Source: Paracoccaceae bacterium
Lineage (GTDB): Bacteria > Pseudomonadota > Alphaproteobacteria > Rhodobacterales > Rhodobacteraceae
Length of the DNA stretch: 64,000 nt
Direction of reading: 5' to 3'
NCBI GenBank assembly: GCA_019454225.1
Contig: CP075370.1
Coordinates: 2,036,001 to 2,100,000 of the forward strand
The notes under the pieces are model-generated. The model did no database searches and had not been told where the DNA came from. It saw only the letters and a list, made by a program, of their open reading frames with translations. The position numbers and the translations under genes were made by a program. Positions 47,964 through 57,447 of the stretch are shown here, in pieces (position 1 is the first letter of the stretch; each line of letters starts with the position of its first letter).

Positions 47964-49192
47964 GGCGCCACCTCGCGCACGACGGCCGTGACCTCGACAC
48001 CGTCGGTCACGAACTCCTGGCCGACCAGAATCACCGTGGCCGTGTCCGGGAGCCCCGACAGCCAGACGCCCTGCGGCGTATCGCGAAGAATCGTCACGGG
48101 CACGAACTGCGCGCGGCTTTCCCCGTCGACGATCCGGACGCCCAGCTTGCCGTCGTCATCCAGCGTCAGCGCCGAGGACGGCAGCAGATGCGCGCTGCGC
48201 CCCTCGGCGGCGATCAGCATTTCGGCGGTCTGGCCGTCCCGTATGGCCAGATCGGAGTTCGGAACGGTGACCTCGACCCGGAACGTGCGGGTCAGCGGAT
48301 CGGCCGACCGGGACAAGAAGGTCACGCGCCCCGCCACCTGACGCCCCGACACCAGCCGCGCCCCCGCCATCGCGCCGACCTCGATCTTGTCGACGTCGGT
48401 TTCCGACACGAAGCCGACCAGCTTGATCGGATCGAGCTGGATGACCGTCGCACATGGGCTGCCCGGCTGGAGCAGCGCCCCCAGTTCGGCGGCATCCGAT
48501 TCCAGCAATCCGTCGAAGGGCGCGCGGACCGTCAGCTTGTCGATCTCGCGCCGGGCGCTTTCCACCGCGGCTTCGGCCGAACTGATCCCGGACGCGGCGG
48601 CCGACAGACCGGACCGCGCAGATTCGACCGCGGCGCGCGCCGACTCGACGCTCGCCTGCGTGCCCGCGACCCGGGTTTCCGATGCAAAGCCGCCTTCCGA
48701 CAGCCGCACGGCGGCGCGGTCGTTCATCTGTGCCTCGTTCAGGCGCGCCTGCGCCTCGACCACGCGGGCCTGTGCCTCGGGCAGGCGCGAGCGCGCCTCG
48801 GAAAGCCGGGCCTCGGCTTCGGCAAGGGTTGCGGCGCGGGTGCCGGGGTCAAGTTCGCAAAGCACCTGGCCTGCGGCGACATAGGCCCCCCGGCGCAGGG
48901 GTTCCGAGATCACGAGCCCCGAGGTTTCGGATCGCACCTCGACCTGCCGCGCGGCCTCGGTCTGGCCACGGGCGAGCACGCCGTTGTCGACCTCCTGCGC
49001 CGTCGATTGTCTGACGACAACCGAAATCCGCCGCATCTCGGCAGCGCCCGGCGGTGCATCGATGACAGGGGCGGCGTCGGGTGCCGCAGCGGCATCGCCG
49101 GACGCGAAGGCCGTCAGCCGATCACGCTCGAACACCAGAAGGTAAAGCGTCGCCGAAACCAGCGCAGCCGTCAGAAGGGGGAGAAACCGCAT
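47960..49192 (-). CDS. RND efflux periplasmic adaptor (membrane fusion protein)
   Basis: 410 residues from ATG 49192 with GAGG upstream; an ATG at 49258 lies close to the inverted repeat 49262-49279 and is less likely. N-terminal membrane anchor (RFLPLLTAALVSATLYLLVF). Lipoyl/biotinyl halves (RGAYVAAGQVLCELDPGT; VRAPFDGLLESDAAELG) flank a long helical hairpin with many Ala/Glu/Arg (SESARSRLPEAQARVVEAQ-like). A beta-barrel domain follows. It partners the RND permease whose start it overlaps. Adaptor first, permease second is the usual operon order. Confidence 0.93.
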   Translation of the reverse strand: MRFLPLLTAALVSATLYLLVFERDRLTAFASGDAAAAPDAAPVIDAPPGAAEMRRISVVVRQSTAQEVDNGVLARGQTEAARQVEVRSETSGLVISEPLRRGAYVAAGQVLCELDPGTRAATLAEAEARLSEARSRLPEAQARVVEAQARLNEAQMNDRAAVRLSEGGFASETRVAGTQASVESARAAVESARSGLSAAASGISSAEAAVESARREIDKLTVRAPFDGLLESDAAELGALLQPGSPCATVIQLDPIKLVGFVSETDVDKIEVGAMAGARLVSGRQVAGRVTFLSRSADPLTRTFRVEVTVPNSDLAIRDGQTAEMLIAAEGRSAHLLPSSALTLDDDGKLGVRIVDGESRAQFVPVTILRDTPQGVWLSGLPDTATVILVGQEFVTDGVEVTAVVREVAP

Positions 49193-49261
49193 TCTTGCCT
49201 CACATCGCACGAACCGCGGCGGTGGGCGCAGGGCATGCGCCGCGATCCTGAGGCTCATACG

Positions 49262-49279
49262 CTGAACTATCCGGTTCAG
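49262..49279. promoter_or_regulatory. Inverted repeat in the promoter of the RND efflux operon
   Basis: CTGAAC (49262-49267), 6-base spacer, GTTCAG (49274-49279). It is 70 bp upstream of the adaptor start. A short operator for a local regulator is plausible; no regulator gene is adjacent. Confidence 0.45.
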
Positions 49280-49307
49280 ATTAGTCTTTTCGCAAGGGCC
49301 GCGCAAG

Positions 49308-49356
49308 GTGACGTTGCGTGCTTTCTGCAAATGCACAACGCAGGACGCAACGTCAC
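49308..49356. repeat. 12-bp-arm inverted repeat between the RND and yfgM-like operons
   Basis: GTGACGTTGCGT (49308-49319) and its exact reverse complement ACGCAACGTCAC (49345-49356), separated by 25 bases. It lies in the 249-bp divergent gap, 86 bp from the yfgM-like start and 116 bp from the adaptor start. A cooperative operator or a cruciform/hairpin of the leader RNA are both possible. Confidence 0.7.
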
Positions 49357-49441
49357 ATCGCGCGGACCACCAATCCGGCGCAGGGCTTGGCAAGGTCTCG
49401 GCTTCCCGTGTAAGACGGCGGGAAGGCAAGGAGACGGCGGC

Positions 49442-50095
49442 GTGAGCAACCCCGACAGCTTTATCGAAGAGGTCACCGAAGAGGTGCGCCGCGACCGCCT
49501 GTTCGCGCTGATGCGGCGCTATGGCTGGATCGGCATCCTTGCGGTGCTTCTTCTCGTCGGCGGCACCGCTTTTTCGGAGTGGCGGAAGGCCCAGGCGCAG
49601 TCCGAGGCGCGGATGTTCGGCGATGCCGTTCTGGATGCCCTGGATGCGCCGACGCCCGATGCGCGGCGCGCGGCCCTGGCTTCGGTTCCCACGGGAGACA
49701 GCCGGGAACGTGCGGCGCTGGTCGGCCTCTTGCTGGCGTCGGACCCGCAGGGCGACCGGGCGGGAACCCTTGCCGCGCTGGATGCCGTTGCGACCGACGC
49801 GGCGCTGCCGCAGGTCTGGCGCGACATGGCGACCCTTCGGCGCGTGATCGTGGCGGGGACCGACATGCCTGCGGCCGAGCGGCGCGCGGCGCTCGATCCG
49901 CTGGCGGCGCCCGGGCGATCCCTGCGGCCGCTTGCGCTGGAGCAGCTTGCCTATCTGGCGGTCGAGGCGGGTGACACCGACGCTGCGATCACGCAACTGC
50001 GCGCGCTGACGACGGATCAGGAAGCGCCTGCTGGTTTGCGGCGCCGTGCCGAGCAGATGATCACCGCGCTCGGGGGTGGGCGTGACGGGGTGTGA
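49442..50095 (+). CDS. YfgM-like tetratricopeptide membrane protein
   Basis: 217 residues from GTG 49442 with an AAGGAG ribosome site. One N-terminal membrane helix (WIGILAVLLLVGGTAFSEW, residues 30-48) after a cytoplasmic helix, then a periplasmic helical region of TPR type (LALEQLAYLAVEAGDTDAAITQLRAL). In enteric bacteria YfgM helps the SecYEG translocon hand over periplasmic proteins. The order with bamB and der downstream is the same as in E. coli yfgM-bamB-der, which supports the call. Confidence 0.85.
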   Translation: MSNPDSFIEEVTEEVRRDRLFALMRRYGWIGILAVLLLVGGTAFSEWRKAQAQSEARMFGDAVLDALDAPTPDARRAALASVPTGDSRERAALVGLLLASDPQGDRAGTLAALDAVATDAALPQVWRDMATLRRVIVAGTDMPAAERRAALDPLAAPGRSLRPLALEQLAYLAVEAGDTDAAITQLRALTTDQEAPAGLRRRAEQMITALGGGRDGV

Positions 50096-50141
50096 CGTGC
50101 CCCGCCGGGCAGGGCGGTCGCAGGAAAAGGACGGTGGGGCA

Positions 50142-51512
50142 ATGGCGCAAGCGGCGGGAAAGATCGGGGCTATCCCCCGGAGTGCAGCCTTCGGCCTTGC
50201 CGCATTGCTTGTTCTGGCCGCCTGCCAGGAACGCGAGCTGATCCTCGAAGGCGAGCGCTTCGATCCCCGCGCACCGCTTGAGGCGTCCCTTGTCGAGGAA
50301 GGCGCGCCCCCGCCGGTCGATACCACAAACCAGATCGTCAACCGCTCCGAGCCCATTTCGCTGCCGCCGCAGACGCAGGTTGCCGATTGGACTCAGCGCG
50401 GTGGCAACGCCCGCCATCTGCCGCCCCATGCCGCCCTGTCTGCACAACCCGCGCTGGTCTGGTCCGTGAACATCGGCCAGGGAAACAGCCGCCGCACCCG
50501 CATCGCGGCGCAGCCGGTGATCGGTGGCGGCCTTGTGTTCGCGATGGATTCGGTGGCGCGGGTCACCGCGGTTTCCCCCGCCGGAGGCACCGCCTGGACG
50601 GCCGACCTCACGCCCGAGATCGCCCGGAACGAGATTTCGGGCGGCGGCCTCGCCTTTGGCAATGGTCGCCTCTTTGCGACCACCGGTTATGGCGAACTGA
50701 TCGCGATGGACCCGCAGACCGGTGCCGTGATCTGGCGCCAGAAGCTGGGCGCACCGGCAGCGGGCGCACCCACGGTTGATGGAAACCTCGTCTTTGCCGT
50801 CGCGCGCGACAGTTCCGCCTGGGCGGTTGCGGCCGAGAACGGGCGCGTGGTCTGGCAACTGCCGGGCACGCCATCGCCATCGGGGATGATCGGTGCCGCG
50901 TCGCCCGCGGTGACCGGCACGACCGTGCTGCTGCCCTTTGCCAGTGGCGAGGTTACGGCGGCGCTGCGCGAAGGCGGTGTGCGGCTGTGGTCGGCGACGG
51001 TAGCCGGATCGCGCCGGGGCCGCACCTACGCCAGGCTGTCCGAGATCACCGGCGATCCGGTCGTGGCGGGCGATGTGACCTATGTGGGGAACCAGTCGGG
51101 CCGCACCGTGGCGATCGACACCGGCACTGGCATCCGCCGCTGGACGGCCAAGGAAGGCGCCTACGGCCCCGTGCTGCCGATCGGTGGCGCCGTCTTCCTG
51201 GTGTCGGACGAGGCGCGACTGGTGCGGCTGGACGCCGGAACCGGCGAAACGGTCTGGTCGGTCGAGATGCCCTATTTCACCGCGACCCGCGAACGCCGTC
51301 GGGCCGAGATCGTGCCGCATTTCGGACCGGTGCTGGCGGGCGGGCGGCTGGTGGTCGCGTCGGGTGACGGGCTGGTGCGGTTCTTCAATCCGGTTGACGG
51401 CAGTCCGCTGGGCGCCGTGAATGTTCCGGGTGGTGCAGCGGCCGCCCCGGCCTTTGCGCAGGGTCTGATGGTGATCGCGGGGCAGAACGGGCAACTTCAC
51501 GCTTTCCGCTGA
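50142..51512 (+). CDS. bamB: Outer membrane assembly lipoprotein BamB
   Basis: 456 residues from ATG 50142. Lipoprotein signal with lipobox LVLAAC, Cys28. An eight-bladed PQQ-like beta-propeller follows with the repeated GNLVFA/TGAVIWRQKL-type motifs (ALVWSVNIGQG; GGGLVFAMDS; TGYGELIAMDPQTGAVIW; TGTGIRRWTAKE). BamB binds BamA in the complex that inserts beta-barrel outer membrane proteins. Located between yfgM-like and der as in many proteobacteria. About 60 residues of a disordered, acidic N-terminal part precede the propeller. Confidence 0.9.
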   Translation: MAQAAGKIGAIPRSAAFGLAALLVLAACQERELILEGERFDPRAPLEASLVEEGAPPPVDTTNQIVNRSEPISLPPQTQVADWTQRGGNARHLPPHAALSAQPALVWSVNIGQGNSRRTRIAAQPVIGGGLVFAMDSVARVTAVSPAGGTAWTADLTPEIARNEISGGGLAFGNGRLFATTGYGELIAMDPQTGAVIWRQKLGAPAAGAPTVDGNLVFAVARDSSAWAVAAENGRVVWQLPGTPSPSGMIGAASPAVTGTTVLLPFASGEVTAALREGGVRLWSATVAGSRRGRTYARLSEITGDPVVAGDVTYVGNQSGRTVAIDTGTGIRRWTAKEGAYGPVLPIGGAVFLVSDEARLVRLDAGTGETVWSVEMPYFTATRERRRAEIVPHFGPVLAGGRLVVASGDGLVRFFNPVDGSPLGAVNVPGGAAAAPAFAQGLMVIAGQNGQLHAFR

Positions 51513-51559
51513 CGGCGCGGGCGTGTAAGGGGGCGGCTTCCTGATCGCCGGAGGCTCGC

Positions 51560-53026
51560 ATGAGCTTTACCCTTGCCATCGTGGGTCGCCCGAACGTGGG
51601 CAAGTCCACGCTTTTCAACCGTCTGGTGGGCCGCAAGCTGGCGCTCGTGGACGACCAGCCCGGCGTGACCCGCGACCTGCGCGAGGGCGATGCGCGGCTG
51701 TTCGACCTGCGCTTTACCGTGATCGACACGGCGGGGCTTGAAGAGGTGACCGACGACAGCCTTCAGGGCCGGATGCGCAGGTTGACCGAACGCGCGGTGG
51801 ACCTTGCGGACGTCAGCCTGTTCCTGATCGACGGGCGGACCGGGGTCACCCCGTCGGACGAGACATTTGCCGACATCCTGCGGAAGAAGGGCGCCCGGGT
51901 GATCCTGGGGGTGAACAAGGCCGAGGGACGCGCCGGCGAGGCTGGCGCGCTGGAAGGCTGGAGCCTTGGGCTGGGCGAACCGGTGGCGATTTCCGCCGAG
52001 CATGGCGAGGGGATGGACGATCTCTACCGCCTGCTGAAGCCGTTCGAGGCCGAGTTCGCCGAGCGCGAGGCCGAGAATGCCCCGGTGATCGACCAGGATA
52101 TCGCCGAGGATGATGCCGATACCGAGGCTGACCCCGAGGCACACCGCCCCACCGCGAAGAAGCCGCTTCAGATTGCCGTGATCGGGCGGCCCAACGCGGG
52201 CAAGTCGACGCTGATCAACCGGATTCTCGGCTATGACCGCCTGCTGACCGGCCCCGAGGCCGGGATCACCCGCGATGCGATCTCGGTGCGTGCCGAATGG
52301 CACGGCACACCGGTGCGCATCTTCGACACGGCGGGCATGCGCAAGAAGGCGCGCGTGACCGAAAAGCTGGAAAAACTGTCGGTAGCGGACGGGTTGCGCG
52401 CCGTGCGCTTTGCCGAGGTGGTGGTCGTTCTGCTGGACGCGCAGATCCCGTTCGAGGTGCAGGACCTGCGCATCGCGGATTTCGCCGAGACCGAGGGTCG
52501 CGCGGTGGTCGTCGCCGTCAACAAATGGGACCTGGAAACCGACAAGCAGGAGAAACTGGCCGAACTGAAGGAAATGTTCGACCGTCTGCTGCCGCAGTTG
52601 CGTGGCGCGCCGCTGGTGACCGTGTCGGGCCTGACCGGCCGGGGCCTCGACCGGCTGCATGATGCAATTCGCCGCGCGCATGACATCTGGAACCGTCGTG
52701 TGACCACTGCCCGGTTGAATTCATGGCTGGGCGCGATGACCGAGGCGCATCCGCCACCGGCGCCGGGGGGGCGCCGCATCCGTCTGCGCTACATGACGCA
52801 GATCAAGACCCGGCCACCGGGGTTCATCGTGATGTGCAGCCACCCCGAGGACATTCCCGAAAGCTATCGCCGCTATCTGGTGAACGGTCTGCGCGATCAT
52901 TTCGACATGCCCGGAACCCCGATCCGCATCACCTTCCGCAGCCAGGGCGACAAGAACCCCTTCCGCATGAAGAAGAATTTCGGCACGCCGTCGCGCCTGC
53001 GCAAGCATCTGGACAAGAAGGGATAA
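51560..53026 (+). CDS. der: Ribosome-associated GTPase Der (EngA)
   Basis: 488 residues. Two GTPase domains in tandem, each with its own P-loop: [14 protein letters not shown] near residue 8 and [14 protein letters not shown] near 205. G3 motifs DTAGLEE and DTAGMRK, G4 NKAE and NKWD. A KH-like C-terminal domain ends [10 protein letters not shown]. Required for maturation of the large ribosomal subunit. The linker between the two domains is rich in acidic residues. Third gene of the yfgM-bamB-der set. Confidence 0.97.
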   Translation: MSFTLAIVGRPNVGKSTLFNRLVGRKLALVDDQPGVTRDLREGDARLFDLRFTVIDTAGLEEVTDDSLQGRMRRLTERAVDLADVSLFLIDGRTGVTPSDETFADILRKKGARVILGVNKAEGRAGEAGALEGWSLGLGEPVAISAEHGEGMDDLYRLLKPFEAEFAEREAENAPVIDQDIAEDDADTEADPEAHRPTAKKPLQIAVIGRPNAGKSTLINRILGYDRLLTGPEAGITRDAISVRAEWHGTPVRIFDTAGMRKKARVTEKLEKLSVADGLRAVRFAEVVVVLLDAQIPFEVQDLRIADFAETEGRAVVVAVNKWDLETDKQEKLAELKEMFDRLLPQLRGAPLVTVSGLTGRGLDRLHDAIRRAHDIWNRRVTTARLNSWLGAMTEAHPPPAPGGRRIRLRYMTQIKTRPPGFIVMCSHPEDIPESYRRYLVNGLRDHFDMPGTPIRITFRSQGDKNPFRMKKNFGTPSRLRKHLDKKG

Positions 53027-53056
53027 TCGGCGCCGGCGCGTGTGCCGTGCCGGGCG

Positions 53057-53749
53057 TCAGGCGCGGTGCAGGGTCAGGCCGTAGAGGTCCCAGCCGCCGC
53101 GCTGGCCCTCGCAGCCGAAGCCCGCCGCCAGCAGCACGCGGGCAGATGCGGCATTGGTCGGCCGTACCCGGGCCGTCAGTCGCGCTACCTGTGGGAATTC
53201 CGTCCGCGCCCAGGCCACCGACTTCGCCACCATCCGGCGCCCGATCCCGCGCCCCCATTGGTTTCGACCCAGCCAGTAGCTGAGTTCCGCCTCGGCCGGA
53301 TCATTGCCGAACTCCAGCCGCACCTGACCGACGGGCCGACCTTCAGACACGACAGCGCGCACCGCGTGGCGGTCCGACATCGCCGAGAGGGCAATAAGGT
53401 CGGCCGCCATGTCGGTTGTCAGCGGATCGGGAAACGGTTCGGGCAGGTACTGCCAGACTGCGGGATCGTCCAGCAGCGCATGATAGACGGGCAGGTCGCC
53501 CATGGCCCAGGGCCGAAGCGACAGACCCGCGGCATGCGACAGCGGGGCATCGGCCTCGGGCAGGTCGTCGGCATAGCCCCTGTCCGGCATCACGACCCAG
53601 CCACCCTGGACGGGATCGAAGCCTAGCGCCATGCCCTCACGCCGACACCAGTCACGGTCGGCGGGTGTCAGTATGCCCTGCCACCGCAGCCGCGCGGCGT
53701 CGGGGCTTCCCGCAGGGGCGTGGTCGTCCGTTGTAACGCGCAGGCTCAT
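53057..53749 (-). CDS. GNAT family N-acetyltransferase
   Basis: 230 residues. The acetyl-CoA loop of the GNAT fold is seen as RNQWGRGIGRRMVAKSVAWA, preceded by EAELSYWLG and followed by VRPTNAASARVLLAAGF, as in RimJ/RimL-like acetyltransferases. An N-terminal extension of about 75 residues (RWQGILTPADRDWCRREGMA) precedes the domain. The substrate is unknown. Convergent with der (30 bp apart). Confidence 0.87.
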   Translation of the reverse strand: MSLRVTTDDHAPAGSPDAARLRWQGILTPADRDWCRREGMALGFDPVQGGWVVMPDRGYADDLPEADAPLSHAAGLSLRPWAMGDLPVYHALLDDPAVWQYLPEPFPDPLTTDMAADLIALSAMSDRHAVRAVVSEGRPVGQVRLEFGNDPAEAELSYWLGRNQWGRGIGRRMVAKSVAWARTEFPQVARLTARVRPTNAASARVLLAAGFGCEGQRGGWDLYGLTLHRA

Positions 53750-53847
53750 GGCGGCCTCTCCTCTGGTCGGGTCCGGGGGGGCTTGCGGGCCACCGGGGGC
53801 GGGACTTGGCGGGGTCGCTCCGGGCCTGGCCCGGGAACGTCTTGTGA

Positions 53848-53929
53848 TGGTGCGCAGCCCCGCGCACCACAGATTTGCGGTGCAGCCGAAGCGCGACTTG
53901 CCGAAGATAGTTCACCGATGGCACATCGG
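53848..53929. promoter_or_regulatory. Two inverted repeats between the GNAT and MFS genes
   Basis: TGGTGCGC (53848-53855) and GCGCACCA (53862-53869) form 8-bp arms with a 6-base spacer; CCGATG (53915-53920), GCA, CATCGG (53924-53929) form a second, 40 bp upstream of the MFS start. The 220-bp divergent gap holds no gene. The second is the better operator candidate. Confidence 0.4.
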
Positions 53930-53969
53930 AAAGGGGCGACGGCGAATCGCGCCGGGTCAAGGGGGCGGA

Positions 53970-55214
53970 ATGCTGAAGGTTCTCAAGGTCAGCTGGCCGC
54001 TTCTTCTGGGCATCATGCTGCTGATGGTCGGCAACGGTGTCCAGGGCTCGCTGTTGGGCATCCGCGGCGCGATCGAGGGGTTTTCGACCTTCCAGATGTC
54101 CGTCGTCATGTCCGCCTATTTCGTGGGCTTCCTCGGTGGCTCGCAGCTGGCTCCCCGCATGATCCGGCAGGTCGGGCATGTCCGCGTCTTTGCTGCGCTC
54201 GGATCGCTGATCTCGGCGATCCTGATCCTCTATCCCGCGATTCCCGACTGGATCGCCTGGGCCGGGATGCGGATGCTGATCGGGTTCTGTTTTTCCGGGG
54301 TCTATGTCACTGCCGAAAGCTGGCTGAACAACGCCGCCACGAACGAGACGCGCGGACAGGCGCTGTCGGCCTACATGATCGTGCAGATGATCGGGATCAT
54401 TTCGTCTCAGGCGCTGCTGAACCTTGGCGATCCATCGGGATTCGTTCTGTTCATCATTCCGTCGGTTCTGGTGTCGCTGGCCTTCACGCCCATCCTGCTG
54501 GCCGCCACCCAGGCCCCGGTGTTCGAGGAGACACGCGCGCTCAGCTTTCGTCGCCTGTTCCGTATCTCGCCCCTGGGCTGCGTCGGGATGCTGCTGACGG
54601 GCGGGGTATTCTCGGCCATGTTCGGCATGGCCTCGGTCTGGGGCGGTCTTGCAGGGCTTTCGGTGCAGGGCATCTCGATATTCATCGGGGTGATGTACCT
54701 GGGTGGGCTGGTGCTTCAGTACCCCATCGGCTGGGCATCGGACCGCATGGATCGCCGCGGCCTGATCCTGTGGCTGTCGGGGGGCGGGGCACTGGTGATG
54801 GCCATCGCGGTGCTGGCGGCGCCGCCATTCGCGGTGCTGCTGATGGTATCGTTCCTGCTGGGTGGCATCGCCAACCCGCTTTACGCCCTGCTGATCGCCT
54901 ATACCAACGACTTCCTGCCGAAGGAGGACATGGCCGCGGCCTCGGCCGGGCTGCTGTTCCTGAACGGGTTCGGTGCGATCTTCGGCCCGCTGGCCACCGG
55001 CTGGATCATGGAGACAGCGGGGCCGGGCGGATTCTTCCTGTTCATCGGCGTGCTGTTCGCGGCCCTCGCGGCCTATGCCGCATGGCGGATGACACGCCGG
55101 GCGGCGCCCGGGCGGTCCGGCGCTGCCGTCACCATCGCACCGGGGGCCTCGGCCCTGGCTGTCGGTCGGCTGGTCGAGGACAAGGGTTCCGACCCGGTGC
55201 CGCGCCAGCCCTAG
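53970..55214 (+). CDS. MFS transporter (YcaD-like group)
   Basis: 414 residues from ATG 53970 (GGGGGCGGA ribosome site). Twelve membrane helices in two bundles: first helices SWPLLLGIMLLMVGNGVQGS and MSVVMSAYFVGFLGGSQL, a cytoplasmic loop RRLFRISPLG in the middle, and the loop motif GWASDRMDRRGL between helices 8 and 9. The GRQ-rich NETRGQALSAYM fits the YcaD-like branch. Substrate unknown. A Pro/Ala tail ends the protein. Divergent from the GNAT gene. Confidence 0.86.
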   Translation: MLKVLKVSWPLLLGIMLLMVGNGVQGSLLGIRGAIEGFSTFQMSVVMSAYFVGFLGGSQLAPRMIRQVGHVRVFAALGSLISAILILYPAIPDWIAWAGMRMLIGFCFSGVYVTAESWLNNAATNETRGQALSAYMIVQMIGIISSQALLNLGDPSGFVLFIIPSVLVSLAFTPILLAATQAPVFEETRALSFRRLFRISPLGCVGMLLTGGVFSAMFGMASVWGGLAGLSVQGISIFIGVMYLGGLVLQYPIGWASDRMDRRGLILWLSGGGALVMAIAVLAAPPFAVLLMVSFLLGGIANPLYALLIAYTNDFLPKEDMAAASAGLLFLNGFGAIFGPLATGWIMETAGPGGFFLFIGVLFAALAAYAAWRMTRRAAPGRSGAAVTIAPGASALAVGRLVEDKGSDPVPRQP

Positions 55215-55280
55215 TCGCCGGACGGTTGCGCCATCGCAATCGACCTGTCAGGCTGCCCCGGCAAGGGCGGAGGATGCGCG

Positions 55281-55850
55281 ATGGATGATCCGGCTTCGGT
55301 GCTGGACTACTGGCTGGACGAGATCGGCCCCGACGGTTGGTATGTCGGGGGCGAGGCCATTGACGCCCAGATCCGCGAGCGCTGGCTCGATCTTTGGGCG
55401 GCGGCGCATGGGGGTGGCCTGGCACATTGGGTTGATGGCCCCGCGCCGACACTGGCCTTCCTGATCGTGACCGACCAGTTTCCGCGCAACATCCATCGTG
55501 GCCGCGCCGAGGCTTTCGCGACCGATCCGATGGCGCGCGCCGCAGCACGTCGGGCGCTGGACGCGGGCTGGGACATGGCCGTACCGGAACCGGAACGGCA
55601 GTTCATGTATCTGCCGTTCGAGCATTCCGAGGACCCCGCCGACCAGGCCCTGTCGGTGCGCCTTTTCGCCGAACGCCTGCCGTCCGAACCGGAAAACCTG
55701 CTGCACGCCCGCGCCCATCAGGCCGTGATCGACCGGTTCGGCCGCTTTCCGTTCCGCAATGCCGCGCTGGGCCGCACGAGCACGGCGGAAGAGACGGAGT
55801 GGCTGGAGGCCGGCGGATACATGGCAGAGGTGCGGCGCCTGCAGGGCTAG
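55281..55850 (+). CDS. DUF924 family protein
   Basis: 189 residues. Family strings include LIVTDQFPRNIHRGRAEAFATDP, MYLPFEHSEDPADQ and DRFGRFPFRNAALGR, conserved in DUF924 proteins across bacteria. All-helical TPR-like fold; no signal peptide. Function unknown. 66 bp after the MFS gene on the same strand, so possibly in one transcript with it. Confidence 0.9.
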   Translation: MDDPASVLDYWLDEIGPDGWYVGGEAIDAQIRERWLDLWAAAHGGGLAHWVDGPAPTLAFLIVTDQFPRNIHRGRAEAFATDPMARAAARRALDAGWDMAVPEPERQFMYLPFEHSEDPADQALSVRLFAERLPSEPENLLHARAHQAVIDRFGRFPFRNAALGRTSTAEETEWLEAGGYMAEVRRLQG

Positions 55851-55908
55851 CCATGCGTCTGTTGCATGGGCCGGTGACGCGGCGTTCATTGCTCGCCATG
55901 CAGCGATA

Positions 55909-55922
55909 GTTTAAGGGTAAAC
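55909..55922. promoter_or_regulatory. Short inverted repeat upstream of lpdA
   Basis: GTTTA-AGGG-TAAAC at 55909-55922, in a locally AT-rich spot 26 bp upstream of the lpdA ATG. Could be an operator or a promoter element. Confidence 0.3.
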
Positions 55923-55947
55923 GACTTTCGCCACGAGGGAGGATCCG

Positions 55948-57345
55948 ATGGCCGCGCGAGACTTCGACATGATCGTCATCGGGGCAGGTCCCGGCGGCTA
56001 TGTGGCCGCGATCCGGGGCGCGCAACTGGGCCTGAAGGTCGCCATTGTCGAACGCGAACATCTGGGCGGCATCTGCCTCAACTGGGGCTGCATCCCCACC
56101 AAGGCACTGCTGCGGTCTGCGGAAGTCTTTCACCTGATGCACCGCGCCAAGGAGTTCGGCCTGTCCGCCGACAAGGTCGGCTTCGATCTGGGGGCGGTGG
56201 TCGCGCGCAGCCGGGCGGTGGCCAAGCAGTTGTCCGGCGGCATCGGGCACCTGATGAAAAAGAACAAGGTCACGGTGTTCATGGGGCAGGCGACGATCCC
56301 CGCGAAGGGCCGGGTATCCGTCAAGACCGACAAGGGGACCGAGGACCTGGCGGCGCCCGCCATCGTTCTGGCGACGGGCGCGCGGGCGCGCGAACTGCCG
56401 GGGCTCGAGGCGGATGGCGATCTGGTCTGGTCCTACAAGCATGCGCTGGTGGCCAGCCGCATGCCGAAGAAACTGCTGGTCATCGGGTCGGGCGCCATCG
56501 GCATCGAGTTCGCGAGCTTTTTCAACACCATGGGTTCCGAGACCACGGTTGTCGAGGTGATGGACCGCATCCTGCCGGTCGAGGATGCGGAGATCGCGGC
56601 CTTCGCGAAGAAGCAGTTCGTCAAGCACGGCATGAAGATCATCGAGAAGGCCAGCGTCAAGAAACTCGATCGCAAGCCCGGCGTCGGCGTAACGGCGCAT
56701 ATCGAGCGCGACGGCAAGGTCGAGACGCAGGAGTTCGACACGGTGATTTCCGCGGTCGGGATTGTCGGAAATGTCGAGAACCTCGGACTTGAGGCACTGG
56801 GCGCCAGGATCGACCGGACACATGTGGTGACCGACGAATTCTGCCGGACCGGCGTCGACGGGCTGTTCGCCATCGGCGATGTCGCCGGGGCGCCATGGCT
56901 GGCCCACAAGGCCAGCCATGAAGGTGTCATGGTGGCCGAACTGATCGCAGGCAAACATCCCCACCCGATCAAACCGAATTCCATCGCCGGCTGCACCTAT
57001 TGCCACCCACAGGTTGCCAGCGTCGGCCTGACAGAGGACAAGGCCAAGGCGGCGGGCCATCAGGTGAAGGTCGGCCGCTTTCCGTTCATCGGCAACGGCA
57101 AGGCCATTGCGCTTGGCGAACCCGAGGGCATGATCAAGACCGTCTTTGACGCCAAGACGGGCGAGTTGCTGGGCGCGCACATGGTCGGTGCCGAGGTGAC
57201 GGAACTGATCCAGGGCTATGTCGTGGGCCGCAGCCTGGAGACGACCGAAGCCGAGCTGATGGAAACCGTTTTCCCGCATCCCACCCTGTCCGAGATGATG
57301 CACGAGGCGGTGCTGGACGCCTACGGCCGGGCGCTGCATTTCTGA
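55948..57345 (+). CDS. lpdA: Dihydrolipoyl dehydrogenase (E3)
   Basis: 465 residues. Reoxidises dihydrolipoamide in the 2-oxoacid dehydrogenase and glycine cleavage complexes. FAD-binding GAGPGGYVAA near residue 13; the redox disulfide is Cys43 and Cys48 in GGICLNWGCIPTKALL; NAD-binding GSGAIGIEFASFF; and the catalytic His-Glu pair in HPTLSEMMHEAVLDAYG at the C-terminus. GAGGGAGGA ribosome site. No E1 or E2 genes are next to it, so it stands alone. Which complex it serves is not shown by context. Confidence 0.96.
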   Translation: MAARDFDMIVIGAGPGGYVAAIRGAQLGLKVAIVEREHLGGICLNWGCIPTKALLRSAEVFHLMHRAKEFGLSADKVGFDLGAVVARSRAVAKQLSGGIGHLMKKNKVTVFMGQATIPAKGRVSVKTDKGTEDLAAPAIVLATGARARELPGLEADGDLVWSYKHALVASRMPKKLLVIGSGAIGIEFASFFNTMGSETTVVEVMDRILPVEDAEIAAFAKKQFVKHGMKIIEKASVKKLDRKPGVGVTAHIERDGKVETQEFDTVISAVGIVGNVENLGLEALGARIDRTHVVTDEFCRTGVDGLFAIGDVAGAPWLAHKASHEGVMVAELIAGKHPHPIKPNSIAGCTYCHPQVASVGLTEDKAKAAGHQVKVGRFPFIGNGKAIALGEPEGMIKTVFDAKTGELLGAHMVGAEVTELIQGYVVGRSLETTEAELMETVFPHPTLSEMMHEAVLDAYGRALHF

Positions 57346-57447
57346 TGCAGCATGGCTGACGGTTCCATGGCGGCGTCGGTGGTCCCGGCACATCGGGTGA
57401 TTGCCTGGCCTGGCGCGTGGCGCCTGTCGAAGTGAGAGGGCGGCGGG

